Assembly: GCF_007829815.1 (NCBI RefSeq)
Contig: NZ_VIWT01000008.1
Coordinates: 62,001-126,000 of the forward strand
Direction: 5' to 3'
Length of the DNA: 64,000 bases
DNA from: Kitasatospora viridis
GTDB taxonomy: Bacteria > Actinomycetota > Actinomycetes > Streptomycetales > Streptomycetaceae
Positions 47,584 to 56,475 of the stretch are shown here, piece by piece. The stretch's first letter is position 1. Every line of letters begins with the position of its first letter. A program made the position numbers and the translations under genes. The notes under the pieces were generated by a model, which worked only from the letters and a program-made list of their open reading frames with translations, searched no databases and had not been told where the DNA came from.

Positions 47584-48678
47584 GTGACCGCCACCGAGAT
47601 CGTCGACGCCGAGCTGGTCGACGAGCAGCCGCCCGAGGCTCCGCCGCTGCGCGGGACCTCCCTCGTCGTCGCCGACGGCCGGGCTGGAACGCGCCCGGGT
47701 CTGTCCGACGCGGCCCGGCGCCGCCTGGAGCAGTCCACCCCGGAGGAGACGCGCCGCGCCTACCAGCGCGAGTGGAACCGGTTCTTCGCCTGGTGCTGGA
47801 AGAACGCCGTCCGGCCGCTGCCGTGCACCGACGACGACCTGTCCAACTGGGTGGCCGAGCGGTGTGATAGCAGCGACGGCATCTCCGCGATCCGGCAGGG
47901 CATCGGCGCCGTGGTGATGGCGCACGAGACCCGCTACGGAGTCGGCAAGGGGCCCAAGACGAAGGAGAGTTGGCGCATCCTCTCCTCCTACAAGCGCGAG
48001 CGGTTCGACGCCGGGCACCGCGCCGACCAGGCCGCCACCTTCAACGCCGACCAGCTGCGCGAGATGCTGCTCACCATCCCGAACGACCACCCGGCCGGGG
48101 TCCGCGACCGGGCCCTGCTGTGCACCATGGTGGCGTCCATGAACCGGCGCAAAGCCTGGAACTCCCTGGACATCGAAGACGTGACCGAGGACGAGCTGGA
48201 CCCCGAGTCGGCCGACCAGGAGCTGCTGGCCGACCTGCGGGCGTTCGTCGGCCGTTCCAAGACCGACCAGGCCGCCCGGGGGCGCACGGTCGTGATCCCG
48301 CCCGGCGAGCACGAGCTGTCGGACCCGGTGGGGAACCTGCAGGCGTGGCTGTGCGAGATGGGCGTCCAGGGCGTCACCACCGGCCCGCTGTGGCGGCCTT
48401 TCAGCCGGGGCGGGCGCATCCTCGACCGGCGCCTGAACACCGACCACGCCCGCCTCCTGGTCCGCGACGCCGCTGCCCGCGCTGGGCTCAAGGCCCCGCA
48501 CGGGCGCACGTTCAAGGCCCACTCCACCCGGGCCTCCGCCGTCCGCATCGCCCGCAAGGCTGGGAAGACCTGGTCGTCGATCGAGGAGCAGGGCGGCTGG
48601 GTGCCCGGCTCCACGGCTGCCAAGGGATACGACCGGCCGGAGGAGGAGGAGAACGCGATGCGCGGAGCGGGCCTGTGA
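47584..48678 (+). CDS. Tyrosine recombinase/integrase
   Basis: 364 aa, GTG start with GAGGACC upstream. Residues about 55-145 form a SAM-like N-terminal DNA-binding domain (ETRRAYQREWNRFFAWCWKN). In the catalytic domain, Arg 188/189 (SMNRRKAW) is the box I Arg, K226 (GRSKTDQAA) the hairpin Lys, HSTR at 313-316 the HxxR, W339 the His/Trp position, and Y349 (KGYDR) the nucleophile. All catalytic residues are present. It may integrate or resolve this element. Confidence 0.9.
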   Translation: MTATEIVDAELVDEQPPEAPPLRGTSLVVADGRAGTRPGLSDAARRRLEQSTPEETRRAYQREWNRFFAWCWKNAVRPLPCTDDDLSNWVAERCDSSDGISAIRQGIGAVVMAHETRYGVGKGPKTKESWRILSSYKRERFDAGHRADQAATFNADQLREMLLTIPNDHPAGVRDRALLCTMVASMNRRKAWNSLDIEDVTEDELDPESADQELLADLRAFVGRSKTDQAARGRTVVIPPGEHELSDPVGNLQAWLCEMGVQGVTTGPLWRPFSRGGRILDRRLNTDHARLLVRDAAARAGLKAPHGRTFKAHSTRASAVRIARKAGKTWSSIEEQGGWVPGSTAAKGYDRPEEEENAMRGAGL

Positions 48679-48700
48679 CCCGCCCCGCGCACCCGGCGCC

Positions 48701-49174
48701 CTACCGGAACCGCACCGTGGGCACCCGCCGGGCCGAGGCCATCCACCCTGAGTGGGTGTTGATCGCCTCCAGCATCTCCTCCGTCGTCGGGTGCCGGAGG
48801 TGGGGCAGCCAGACCACCACCAGCTGCGCCCGACCTCGGGCGAGGTCCCACCACAGGGCCGGGGGCTCGTCCAGCTCCATGATCACCTCCACGGCGCCCG
48901 GCTCCCCCGGCTTGTCGAACGCCAAGGTGACGGCGCCGGTGCCGTCGTCCCAGAAGCACCATGGCGACGTCATCGGGGCCTCCTGGTCGAGCGGAGTCAG
49001 CGAGGCGTAGGAGGGGAAGGTGTCGATCTCGGCCTGGCCTGCTCCGCCGTACGGTGCGAGCACGACGGCGGCCATCAGGGCATCGCCGACGGGGAAGGCG
49101 GTCGGCTGGGCCAACAGCCGTGGAATGGACGGGACTTGCTGATCCTCGGTGCGCGGGGTGTGCATCGCGGTCAC
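48701..49174 (-). CDS. Unknown 157-aa protein
   Basis: The GTG at 49174 overlaps the upstream stop; an ATG three codons later is an alternative. It contains SPWCFWDDGTGAVTLAFDKP, then ALWWDLARGRAQLVVVWLPH, strand-rich with many Trp. Second gene of a two-gene operon; convergent with the recombinase. Confidence 0.6.
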   Translation of the reverse strand: MTAMHTPRTEDQQVPSIPRLLAQPTAFPVGDALMAAVVLAPYGGAGQAEIDTFPSYASLTPLDQEAPMTSPWCFWDDGTGAVTLAFDKPGEPGAVEVIMELDEPPALWWDLARGRAQLVVVWLPHLRHPTTEEMLEAINTHSGWMASARRVPTVRFR

Positions 49175-49647
49175 CGGTTGGTGGGGAGGACGAGGTTGAC
49201 CCACTCCTGGGCGTTGCCGGGCTCGAACTGGCTCCAGTCCTTCCCCGGGGCGGGCGTCCACCCGGCCACCTGCTCGTAGCCGGAGTGGCGGCTGGGGAGG
49301 ACCATGTAGCCGTGCTCGATGAGCCGGTGCCCGGCGGAGGCCGGGCGGAAGTCGTCCCAGTCGTAGGTCAGGTGCACGAGGTCGGCTCCGCCCTTGGGGT
49401 CGAGGACGCGGAGGGTGAACGGCCCGGTGGTGTCGGCGCTGCAGACGGCGGTCAGCGCGACGGCCCGCTCCCGGGCCTGGATCGCGGCGATCCGCTCCGG
49501 CGACCCGGTCGGCATCGCGGCGATCTCTTCGTCGGAGAGCAGCTCTTCGGCGGGCTCGGCGGGCAGGAGGGCGGTGGTGAACTTGGCCCCGGATTGGGCG
49601 GCTTGGCGGGCCCGGCGGCTGGCGGTCGACTGGTGCTTCGGCGACAC
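49171..49647 (-). CDS. Unknown 158-aa protein
   Basis: A GTG at 49647 with AAGGAGCG 5 nt upstream. Basic first 20 residues (SPKHQSTASRRARQAAQSGA) followed by an acidic helix and a strand-rich second half (LVHLTYDWDDFRP). No family recognised. Head of the two-gene unit. Confidence 0.6.
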   Translation of the reverse strand: MSPKHQSTASRRARQAAQSGAKFTTALLPAEPAEELLSDEEIAAMPTGSPERIAAIQARERAVALTAVCSADTTGPFTLRVLDPKGGADLVHLTYDWDDFRPASAGHRLIEHGYMVLPSRHSGYEQVAGWTPAPGKDWSQFEPGNAQEWVNLVLPTNR

Positions 49648-49866
49648 GGTGCGCTCCTTGACGCGGCGGACCCCACACCTCCGCCGGATCGGATGCACGT
49701 CGGCACGATTCCAGTGGACGCATTCGCTCTGCACGGGCCCCGGGAGACCTTCACCGAAGCGGTCGGCGATGTGGGCGCCGACCACGGCTCACGGCGTGCG
49801 TGGCTTGCCGCGTGGCGACAGTGTAGCGGTGCCGTCACTGACTGTCTACCACTTCCGGGCGCCACT

Positions 49867-49901
49867 GTGCCCCGGGCCCTGCTGTTCAGGGTCCGGGGCA
49901 C
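49867..49901 (-). terminator. Hairpin after the orphan DUF397 gene
   Basis: 15-bp stem (GTGCCCCGGGCCCTG) with one G-T pair and a 5-nt loop. Confidence 0.65.
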
Positions 49902-49911
49902 GGGCTGGCCG

Positions 49912-50193
49912 TTAGTCCTGGGGCGCTGGGGTCGCCCAGGCCGGGGTCGAGGACTGCGGGTCAAGGTCGAACTCGCCGTCGCGGGCGCCGAGGACGAAGG
50001 CCCTCCACTCGTTGGGCGTGTAGGTGAGGGTCGGGCCGTCCGGGTTGCGGCCGTCCCGCATGACGATGTAGCCCTCGACGAAGGCGATCTGGATGATCCC
50101 CTCGGGGTCAGCGGAGATCCATTCGGCCCCGGTGAGGTCCAGGACGGGCTTCCCGTTGGACGGCAGGTCGGGTCCAGCGCTTTCGTCGGTCAT
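49912..50193 (-). CDS. DUF397-domain protein, orphan
   Basis: 93 aa; the ATG at 50193 follows AGAAGGGC. GAEWISADPEGIIQIAFVEG, VMRDGRNPDGPTLTYTPNEW and RAFVLGARDGEFDL match the DUF397 fold including the C-terminal FxxGxxDGEFD. Unlike the copies at 34757 and 35187 it has no XRE gene beside it, so it may pair with the regulator at 33867. Confidence 0.75.
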   Translation of the reverse strand: MTDESAGPDLPSNGKPVLDLTGAEWISADPEGIIQIAFVEGYIVMRDGRNPDGPTLTYTPNEWRAFVLGARDGEFDLDPQSSTPAWATPAPQD

Positions 50194-50279
50194 GGGGTGG
50201 GTGGGTGCCCTTCTGGTTGCGGTTCGTGGATCAGCGTACCGCTGGGAGCCGACGCCGGTGGGCGGGTTGGACGAGCTGG

Positions 50280-51230
50280 TCAGCGGGGGCTGGCGGTAGC
50301 GGCCACGGCGTCCCAGAAGTCGTTCATCCGGAAGTGGAAGAGGCCCATGCCGTGGTCGGTCCAGCTCCCGATCGGCTTGGTGATGATCTCGACGCCCTCC
50401 AGGGTCTCGGGGATGTAGCCGTTGCCCCAGCCGAAGTCGATGCGGGGGCGGCGGATGCCGTCGGGGTTGCCCTGGTCGGTGCGGATCAGGCTGGCGGTGC
50501 CCTGCAGCTCCTGGCCGAGGTGCTTGTGGGCGTGCAGGGCGAGGTCGGTGAACCCGGCCCGGGTCATGACGTCCCAGGGGCCGGTGTCGTGGCGGCCGTC
50601 GGCGGTGGTGCGGTTGGCCCGGAACGGCAGGTCGGTCACCACGTCCCAGTCCGGCAGGGTGGCGCGGTCGGCTTCGTCGCCGCTGTAGGAGTTCTGGTCG
50701 CCGAACCACAGGCAGGGGTAGGTGGTCTGGACGCGCTCGCCGAAGCGGTCGTCCGGGTCCTTGGGCCGCTGCTCGTTCTTGCCCCACTTGACCATCATGA
50801 GGGCCTCGCGGCGGCGCCACTCGGCGTCGTTCGAGCACAGGTGGTAGGAGGCGAGGTTGAGTTCGGGGCTGGCCTCGGTCCCGGCCCGGACGGTCTTGAT
50901 CTGGCAGGCCGGGTGCCACCAGCCGGTCTCCTGCGGGTAGTCGGCGACCACGCGCAGCAGCTGCTCGTTGACGAAGATCCCGGGGGCGTTGGGGCTCTCC
51001 CGGGTGCTGGAGGCGGCGATGTAGCCGGTCATGCCGAGGGCGTGCCCGGCGGCGAAGAGCAGGCGCTTGCCGTTGGCGCGGGAGTGGGTCAGCTCCTGCC
51101 GGGCGATGGCGGCGATGCGGTACTTCCGCGTGAGCATGGCCAGGTAGGCGTGGGCCTCGCGCCAGTGCGCGGAGTTCTCGCCGCCGAAGTCGTGCTCACC
51201 GTTGAGGTTCACGAACGTGATCAAGGACAA
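50280..51230 (-). CDS. Endonuclease/exonuclease/phosphatase-family protein
   Basis: 316 aa from a TTG at 51230 that has AGAGGGG upstream. Metal-site residues of the EEP fold are present: N8 (FVNLN), E46 (ARQELTHS), D178 and N180 (FGDQNSY), D265 (RIDFGW) and the D292-H293 pair (TDHGMGL). Substrate could be DNA, RNA or a phosphoester metabolite. It is the last gene of the minus-strand run that starts with the radical SAM gene, but a 336-bp gap separates it from the MazG-like gene. Confidence 0.7.
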   Translation of the reverse strand: MSLITFVNLNGEHDFGGENSAHWREAHAYLAMLTRKYRIAAIARQELTHSRANGKRLLFAAGHALGMTGYIAASSTRESPNAPGIFVNEQLLRVVADYPQETGWWHPACQIKTVRAGTEASPELNLASYHLCSNDAEWRRREALMMVKWGKNEQRPKDPDDRFGERVQTTYPCLWFGDQNSYSGDEADRATLPDWDVVTDLPFRANRTTADGRHDTGPWDVMTRAGFTDLALHAHKHLGQELQGTASLIRTDQGNPDGIRRPRIDFGWGNGYIPETLEGVEIITKPIGSWTDHGMGLFHFRMNDFWDAVAATASPR

Positions 51231-51566
51231 GGTCAGGCCCCTCTTGGAGGTGAATCCCGGTGTGGTGGCCCTGTCCCGGCCGAACAGCTGAAGGTGATTT
51301 TCTGACCGATCAACCAGCTACTGTCATGGCTCGGCCGGGGCAGGGAGTCTCGGGTTCGTCGGAGGCCCGGGGGTTTCCGGCGCCTCGGGCCTCCGACAGG
51401 CGGGTGGGGGGAACCGCCTTGGTCCGCACGCGAGACCTACCGGGGAGCTGGGGTCTCAAGCGGTGCGGGCCGCCCCGTGCGGCAACCTGCGCGGGGCGTT
51501 CGTGGGTGGTGTGGGTGCCCCTTCCCGGCTGGGGCTGGTACTGCTACTACCGGGCCGGTCCGGCGG
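51231..51566. other. Gap between phosphodiesterase and MazG-like genes (336 bp)
   Basis: Holds a 12-bp inverted repeat (GTCGGAGGCCCG at 51358 and its complement at 51386) with a 16-nt loop that could end the MazG-like transcript, and a likely promoter for the gene at 51230. A GC-rich plus-strand frame across it looks like a shadow. Confidence 0.4.
51358..51397 (-). terminator. Hairpin after the MazG-like gene
   Basis: 12-bp perfect stem (GTCGGAGGCCCG) with a 16-nt loop, about 170 bp past the stop at 51567. Confidence 0.4.
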
Positions 51567-51890
51567 CTACTGGATGGCGCGGGCTCGTGCGGCGACCCCT
51601 TCCAGGTGCTCCTGGAAGATCTTGGGTGCGTCGGGGCCCGCGAGGGTGTACAGCGCGACCATCCCGGTGAGGATGGTGTCGCCGATCTCCTTCTTGACGT
51701 CCTCCCACGTGTGGGTGATGCCCTTGCGGGGGTTTTGACCGAGGACTCCGCTGACGGCCTCGTGGACCTCGCCCACCTCCTCCCCGATCTTCATGATGCG
51801 GAGGAGGCGTTCCGTCTCGGGCGGCAGGGTGCTCTTGCCGTCGAGCCAGGCGACGAGATCGCCGATGTGGTCCCAGGTCTGCTGTTCCAT
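51567..51890 (-). CDS. MazG-like nucleotide pyrophosphohydrolase
   Basis: 107 aa. EEVGE at residues 37-41 and KKEIGD at 66-71 supply the ExxE...ExxD metal ligands of the all-alpha NTP pyrophosphatases (MazG family), within a single four-helix unit. Such enzymes hydrolyse non-canonical or surplus NTPs to NMPs. It lies 34 bp after the phosphodiesterase gene, in the radical SAM/dTMP kinase operon, which points to nucleotide metabolism. Confidence 0.75.
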   Translation of the reverse strand: MEQQTWDHIGDLVAWLDGKSTLPPETERLLRIMKIGEEVGEVHEAVSGVLGQNPRKGITHTWEDVKKEIGDTILTGMVALYTLAGPDAPKIFQEHLEGVAARARAIQ

Positions 51891-51924
51891 GCGTTGCGTC
51901 CGCTTCGGGTCGGGGCGCCGTCGC

Positions 51925-52767
51925 TCAGAACAGGGTGGTCTCCGGTTCGGGCTCCGGCGTGCTGGTCGGGTCGGAGACCGTGAGGTGCTGGTCCCCGGTC
52001 ACGTCCACGCGCAGGGTCAGGCCCGAGTGGTCGGTGAGGTTTTTCTCGGTGCGGGGCTCGTGGACGTACGCACAGGAGTGTACGAGGCCGAGCAGGGGGG
52101 TGGAGACGAATGCGTGGTCGTAGCGGTAGCCGTCGTTGGTCCGTCCCACCCAGGAGTACTCCTGGGCGCCGGGGTGCACGTGCCGGAAGGCGTCGTGGTA
52201 GCCGGTCTTGCCGAACCAGCGGTAGTAGTCGTACTCGAAGGGGCGGAAGATCGGGTAGCGGGGGCGGTGGTCGGGTTCCAGGATGTTGAGGTCGCCCATC
52301 ACGATCCTGGGGGTGCCGGTGCCCTCGGGGGTGCGGTCCTGGCACTCGGCGATGAAGCGGGCCTTGCGCTCGGTCTTGGCGGCGGTGGCGTCCCTGGAGG
52401 GGACGTAGAGGCCGAGGATCTCCAGCGGGCCGTCGGTGGTGTGCACGGCGGTGGAGACGGCCCGGTAGGGCAGGTAGTCGAGCGTGACGGGCTGGTGCGC
52501 GGCGAGCCGGAGCCGGGAGACGATCATGACGCCGCGCTCGCCCTTGTCGGGAACGGGGTAGGCCACCTCGTAGCCTGCGCTCCGGAAGCGGTCGGCCAGG
52601 TAGGCGCAGCCGGGTCCGGGGGTGGTCTCGGTGAGGACGAAGACGTCCTCGGGGCGCTGGGCCAGCCAGGCGAGCTGGCGCTGTGCACGCTCCAGCGCCG
52701 GGCCGCCGATGTTGAAGGTGAGAAAGCTCAGGCCGGGTCGGGCCGGTGTCGCTGCCTCAGTTGCCAC
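51925..52767 (-). CDS. Exonuclease III-like phosphodiesterase (EEP family)
   Basis: 280 aa. Catalytic residues of the fold are all visible: N19 (LTFNIGG), E47 (VLTETTP), D159 and N161 (VMGDLNIL), D217-H218 (RYDHAFVS) and D246-H247-S248 (LTDHSGL). It overlaps the dTMP kinase gene by 11 bp. Exonuclease III-type members cut DNA at abasic sites or degrade it 3'-5', but others act on small phosphoesters. Confidence 0.85.
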   Translation of the reverse strand: MATEAATPARPGLSFLTFNIGGPALERAQRQLAWLAQRPEDVFVLTETTPGPGCAYLADRFRSAGYEVAYPVPDKGERGVMIVSRLRLAAHQPVTLDYLPYRAVSTAVHTTDGPLEILGLYVPSRDATAAKTERKARFIAECQDRTPEGTGTPRIVMGDLNILEPDHRPRYPIFRPFEYDYYRWFGKTGYHDAFRHVHPGAQEYSWVGRTNDGYRYDHAFVSTPLLGLVHSCAYVHEPRTEKNLTDHSGLTLRVDVTGDQHLTVSDPTSTPEPEPETTLF

Positions 52768-53386
52768 TGGTTCCCCTCCGCAGGGTGCCGATCCTGGAGA
52801 CGATGATGTCGGCGACCCGCTCAGGGCTGCGGTTGGTGCAGTCGATGATCAGGGTGGGGTAGCCGACCTTTTCCAGGAAGGTAGCGGCTTCCTCATAGAG
52901 GGCGGCTTCCTTACGGCTGCTTCCGGGCATCTTCTCGAAGCGGCTGTGGGTGCCCCGGGCGGTCAGCCGGGCGTGGATGACCTCGGGGTCGGCGGTGAGC
53001 ACGACGGTCAGGTCCGGGGTGATGGCGTGCTGGTTGATGGCCCAGATCGTCGTGGGGTCGATGCCGTCGAGCCGCTGCAGCACCAGGGAGGAGCCCACGT
53101 AGCGGTCGCACAGGACGGTGTCGCCGCGTTCGAGGGCGGGGGTGATCTCGGTGGCGATGTGGTGGTAACGGTCGGCGGCGACGAGGCAGGCCAGCGACAT
53201 GCCGGTGTAGGTCTCGGTGCCGTGCCGGGCGATCTCGCCGAGGTTGGCCCGGGAGGGTTCGGTGGTGGCGTGGACTGCCGTTCCGGCTGTGGTCAGGAGG
53301 TGGCCGACGGCGGCGACGGTGGTGGACTTGCCGACGCCGCCGGGGCCGTCGAAGGCGACAAACAGGCCGCGCTCGGTGTCGCTCAC
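52757..53386 (-). CDS. tmk: Thymidylate kinase (dTMP kinase)
   Basis: 209 aa, typical length. GPGGVGKST at 14-22 is the P-loop, TTEPSR at 41-46 the dTMP-binding EP motif, DRYVGSSL at 94-101 the DR(Y/H) motif, and ARGTHSRFEK at 143-152 an Arg-containing lid. The enzyme phosphorylates dTMP, or a related NMP, with ATP. The GTG overlaps the radical SAM stop (GTGA), so the two are translated together. A plasmid-borne copy next to a radical SAM enzyme suggests a modified nucleotide as substrate. Confidence 0.85.
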   Translation of the reverse strand: MSDTERGLFVAFDGPGGVGKSTTVAAVGHLLTTAGTAVHATTEPSRANLGEIARHGTETYTGMSLACLVAADRYHHIATEITPALERGDTVLCDRYVGSSLVLQRLDGIDPTTIWAINQHAITPDLTVVLTADPEVIHARLTARGTHSRFEKMPGSSRKEAALYEEAATFLEKVGYPTLIIDCTNRSPERVADIIVSRIGTLRRGTSGN

Positions 53387-54501
53387 GAGACGGCCACCAC
53401 GGGCAGCAGGGCGCGCTTGTTCGGGGCGACGGGGCACATCTCGGCGTCGAGGGCGCCGATGCGCTCCCCGGCGGCGACCACGGCGGCCGGGCATCCCTTG
53501 CCGCAGCCGTCTGCCATCGAGCAGCTGCCGCAGGTGGGGTTGGCTCCGACGGTGTACCGCTCGTGGAAGTTGTAGGCGTCCAGGCGGTCGGCGATGTCGG
53601 TGTCGGTGAAGATGTTGCCGACGATGAACTCGGTGTCGGCGTGCTGGGAATTCGGGGTCCGGGCGGCGAAGACGAGGTAGGGGCAGACGGTGACCTCGCC
53701 CGGGGCGAAGACGTAGATGATCGTCCCGGCCTCGCAGTTCGCGAGGGGTTTGGTGTCGTTGGGGAAGCGGATGTGGACCAGGTCGAGCTGGTCGCTGGCG
53801 AACGGGGAGGTGAGGTCGTGGATGTGCCGCATGTGGTCGTCCGACCGGGCGAGCTTGTTCTTGCTCTTGACGCCGCGCCCCATGCTGGAGAGCGGGTTCA
53901 TCAGGACGTAGGAGGCGCCCTGCTCGCTGGCGAAGGCGCACAGCTGGGCGTACTCCTCGTCCTCGGCAAGGTTGTTCGGGGTGCAGAGCAGGCCCTGCAG
54001 GAGCCCGGCCTGGGCCAGCCGCTTCACCGTCTCCACGGTGGTGTAGAACGACTCGCGGTCGCCCCGGAACTTGCCGTGGGAGTCGGCGGCGAAGCCGTCC
54101 AGGCTGACGTTCACGTGGATGTCGCCCATCTTGGCCAGGGCCGTGATGTGGTCGTCCGTGATCAGGGTGGCGTTGGTGCACAGTCCCACGCCCATGCCCG
54201 CGTCGCGGAAGGCGGCGGTGACGGCGAGGAAGTCGGGGTGCAGGAACGGCTCTCCGCCGGTGAGGGTCACCCGGGTGACCCGGGCCGCCTTCAGCTGGGG
54301 GATGACCTTGGTCCGGATGTCCTCCAGCGGCATCGTCACGCCGGTCTTGAGGGCGCTGACGAAGCAGTGGGCGCAGCCGAGGTTGCAGGGCTCGTTGATT
54401 TGGACGAGCGCCTTGCGGTAGGGCTCCACGACGGAGGTCCGGAAGTAGCAGGACACGGCCTGCTCGTCCGTCATGATCCGGCGTGCTGTCTTCTCGCTCA
54501 T
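53383..54501 (-). CDS. Radical SAM/SPASM protein
   Basis: 372 aa; the ATG at 54501 has GGGGGAC upstream. C39-x3-C43-x2-C46 (CNLGCAHC) binds the 4Fe-4S cluster that cleaves S-adenosylmethionine. GGEP at 82-85 is the SAM-binding motif. The C-terminal part has C256, C273, C324, C327, C333, C337 and C356, as in SPASM domains holding extra clusters. Family members modify peptides or small molecules. It heads the operon with dTMP kinase, phosphodiesterase and MazG-like genes. The leader contains a short CGCCCCG hairpin. Confidence 0.85.
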   Translation of the reverse strand: MSEKTARRIMTDEQAVSCYFRTSVVEPYRKALVQINEPCNLGCAHCFVSALKTGVTMPLEDIRTKVIPQLKAARVTRVTLTGGEPFLHPDFLAVTAAFRDAGMGVGLCTNATLITDDHITALAKMGDIHVNVSLDGFAADSHGKFRGDRESFYTTVETVKRLAQAGLLQGLLCTPNNLAEDEEYAQLCAFASEQGASYVLMNPLSSMGRGVKSKNKLARSDDHMRHIHDLTSPFASDQLDLVHIRFPNDTKPLANCEAGTIIYVFAPGEVTVCPYLVFAARTPNSQHADTEFIVGNIFTDTDIADRLDAYNFHERYTVGANPTCGSCSMADGCGKGCPAAVVAAGERIGALDAEMCPVAPNKRALLPVVAVS

Positions 54502-54736
54502 GGGTGTCCCCCATCAGGCCGGAGGCACTGCTGCGCCCCGTGGTGGCGGGGCGTCTCGGTGCTTGGGCCGTGCGTCGAGGTGGTCAGCGGGGACCGGGCC
54601 CGTCTGGCGCCCGGTTGCTTGCGGTGACCACTTCATCACTGGATCAACCATCCTGACAAGAAGGCGAGTTGAATAAATGTCAGTTACTTACGACTGGCAT
54701 GTGCTGCTGGCATGTTTCCGCAGCTCGCCGGACAAG

Positions 54737-54776
54737 TTAGTGAACTGGGTTGCGCATACTCAATCGAGTGCACTAC
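54737..54776 (+). promoter_or_regulatory. Family A operator-promoter, copy 10 (plus strand)
   Basis: Arm TTAGTGAAC, -35 TTGCGC, 18 bp, GTGCAC into -10 TACTGT, then 5 nt to an ATG. The only copy on the plus strand. Confidence 0.8.
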
Positions 54777-54784
54777 TGTCGTCC

Positions 54785-55582
54785 ATGTCGCCAACCACCA
54801 CGAACGGGAAGCAGGCCATGTCCAAGACTCCGCAGCTCGTCGGCATCACCACCCCCGTCAAGATCACCCTCACGATCGACGACTGGGAGGGCACCTACGG
54901 CACCGAGCGCAACAAGGCCGAGATCACCCAGCAGCTCGCCTCCCTCACCGTGGAGACCATGCTGAGCACCAACCTCCGCACCGAGCTGTGCGCCCTGATC
55001 GGGCAGACCGGCCACATCAGGACCGACGTGCTCCCCCCGAGCAACACCCTCGAAGCCCAGTTCGACATCGCCACCATCGTGGACACCACGATCTGGGAGT
55101 CCACCTACGGCTCCGACGAAGATGCCCAGCAGATCGCCGACGACGTCGCCAACCGCGTCCAGGAGTACGCCGCCGAGGCCCTCAAGCAGCGCGGCATCAC
55201 CGCCCAGGTCGAGCTGCGAGCCACCCCCACCGTCATCGACGCCACCGGCGACTACACCACCCTCTACCTGGTCTTCGCGCCGCGCGAGAACCCCTTCCTG
55301 GCCACCACCACCGGCGGCCTGCAGAACTTCGCCGCCCGCCTCGACGACGACGCCTGGCTGCGCCCCCTGGACTCCCAGATCGGCGAGTTCGTCGACTACT
55401 GGAACCGCCGGGAGCCGGAGGCGGCGCTGTGGGCCGTCACCACGGAGACCGAGAAGCTGCTGCCCGCGTCCGGCACCGAGCCCAACCTTCACGGCCGCAC
55501 CCCGGTGATCTTCCGGCGCGACCAGATCAAGCCCCTGCTCGCCGTCCTCGCCTCCCCCCAGAACCAGAACCTGGGAAACTGA
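54785..55582 (+). CDS. Family A regulon protein, 265 aa, unknown
   Basis: The ATG at 54785 lies 5 nt after the -10, so a leaderless start is likely; an ATG at 54818 with GGGAAG upstream is the alternative. Strand-rich start (GITTPVKITLTIDDWEGTYG), a helical middle (QQIADDVANRVQEYAAEALK) and a strand-rich end. The two halves may be repeats: both contain (W)E(G/S)TYG followed by a helix. Function unknown; first gene of a plus-strand trio. Confidence 0.65.
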   Translation: MSPTTTNGKQAMSKTPQLVGITTPVKITLTIDDWEGTYGTERNKAEITQQLASLTVETMLSTNLRTELCALIGQTGHIRTDVLPPSNTLEAQFDIATIVDTTIWESTYGSDEDAQQIADDVANRVQEYAAEALKQRGITAQVELRATPTVIDATGDYTTLYLVFAPRENPFLATTTGGLQNFAARLDDDAWLRPLDSQIGEFVDYWNRREPEAALWAVTTETEKLLPASGTEPNLHGRTPVIFRRDQIKPLLAVLASPQNQNLGN

Positions 55583-55610
55583 CCCGTCCTCACCGACACC
55601 GGGAGACGCC

Positions 55611-56018
55611 GTGCACCAGCTCCACCCCCGCGAGCACCCGTGGGGTGACATCCGCCTCGACCACAACGGCGAGGCGACGTTCCTGACCGCCGAGCGCTCC
55701 ACCGACCCGGACTGCCTCTTCGTCCACCTCAAGGTCGCCGACTGCCCGCCGGACCACCAGCTCCTCGACAAGGAGGAGCAGGACGCCGGAGCGGTGCTGT
55801 TCCACATCACCGTCAGCATCCGGCTCCCCCGCGCGGACACGATCGTCCTGGCGCAGTACGAGGGCGGCCCGATCGTTCCCCGCGACATGGCAGCGTTCGA
55901 GTCCGCCAAGTACATGCGCGACGAGATCAACAGGGCCGTCTTCACGGCCCGGTTCAACCTGCGGGCCCTGGCCGCCGTCGCCCACCACCATCCGGTCGCC
56001 GCCCAGGGCACCACCTGA
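55611..56018 (+). CDS. Unknown 135-aa protein
   Basis: GTG start at 55611 with CGGGAGACGCC upstream, 28 bp after the previous stop. Strand-rich middle (CLFVHLKVADCPPD; GAVLFHITVSIRLP) and a helical C-terminus (ARFNLRALAAVAHHHP). Probably cotranscribed with the family A gene. Confidence 0.6.
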   Translation: MHQLHPREHPWGDIRLDHNGEATFLTAERSTDPDCLFVHLKVADCPPDHQLLDKEEQDAGAVLFHITVSIRLPRADTIVLAQYEGGPIVPRDMAAFESAKYMRDEINRAVFTARFNLRALAAVAHHHPVAAQGTT

Positions 56019-56042
56019 CCACGTATCACCTGAAGGAGCGCC

Positions 56043-56462
56043 ATGAGCACCGAGACCAGCAGTGGCCCCACCGAGTGGCAGCAGAAGCGCCAGGAGGCGC
56101 TCGCCGAGCGCGGCCTGGCCGAGGTCGAGCAGTACTCGCGAGCCAGCGACCTCTTCTACCCCGACAGCATCCGCCCGGCCCGCCGGGGCCGGATCGAGAA
56201 CATCATCTCCCTGGGCCCGACCACCGGCGACACCTACATCGCCGAGCTGGTGGAGAAGTTCAACGGCGAGAACCGCACGTGGTTCGCGGTCGTCATCGAC
56301 GGCAAGAAGGACCCCCAGCGCATGTACACCGCCGACGCGGCCCTGCTGCACTACCTCAGCCGGAAGCACAACAATCCGGACGCCTCCACCGCCGCCTGGT
56401 ACGCCGCCCGCGTCCTGGGCATGCCCGACCTCGACCAGGACCCCGCTGCGCCCGCCTCCTGA
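56043..56462 (+). CDS. Unknown 139-aa protein
   Basis: The ATG at 56043 follows AAGGAGCGCC. Helical start (WQQKRQEALAERGLAEVEQY), then strands (TYIAELVEKFNGENRTWFAV) and a helical end. Closes the plus-strand trio, which ends in a perfect hairpin. Confidence 0.6.
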   Translation: MSTETSSGPTEWQQKRQEALAERGLAEVEQYSRASDLFYPDSIRPARRGRIENIISLGPTTGDTYIAELVEKFNGENRTWFAVVIDGKKDPQRMYTADAALLHYLSRKHNNPDASTAAWYAARVLGMPDLDQDPAAPAS

Positions 56463-56475
56463 CACACAACCTGCC

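Noticed and set aside
53383-54501. Direct identification of the radical SAM protein as viperin
   Set aside because: It has a Cys-rich SPASM-like C-terminus that viperins lack; only the gene pairing with a nucleotide kinase is similar.
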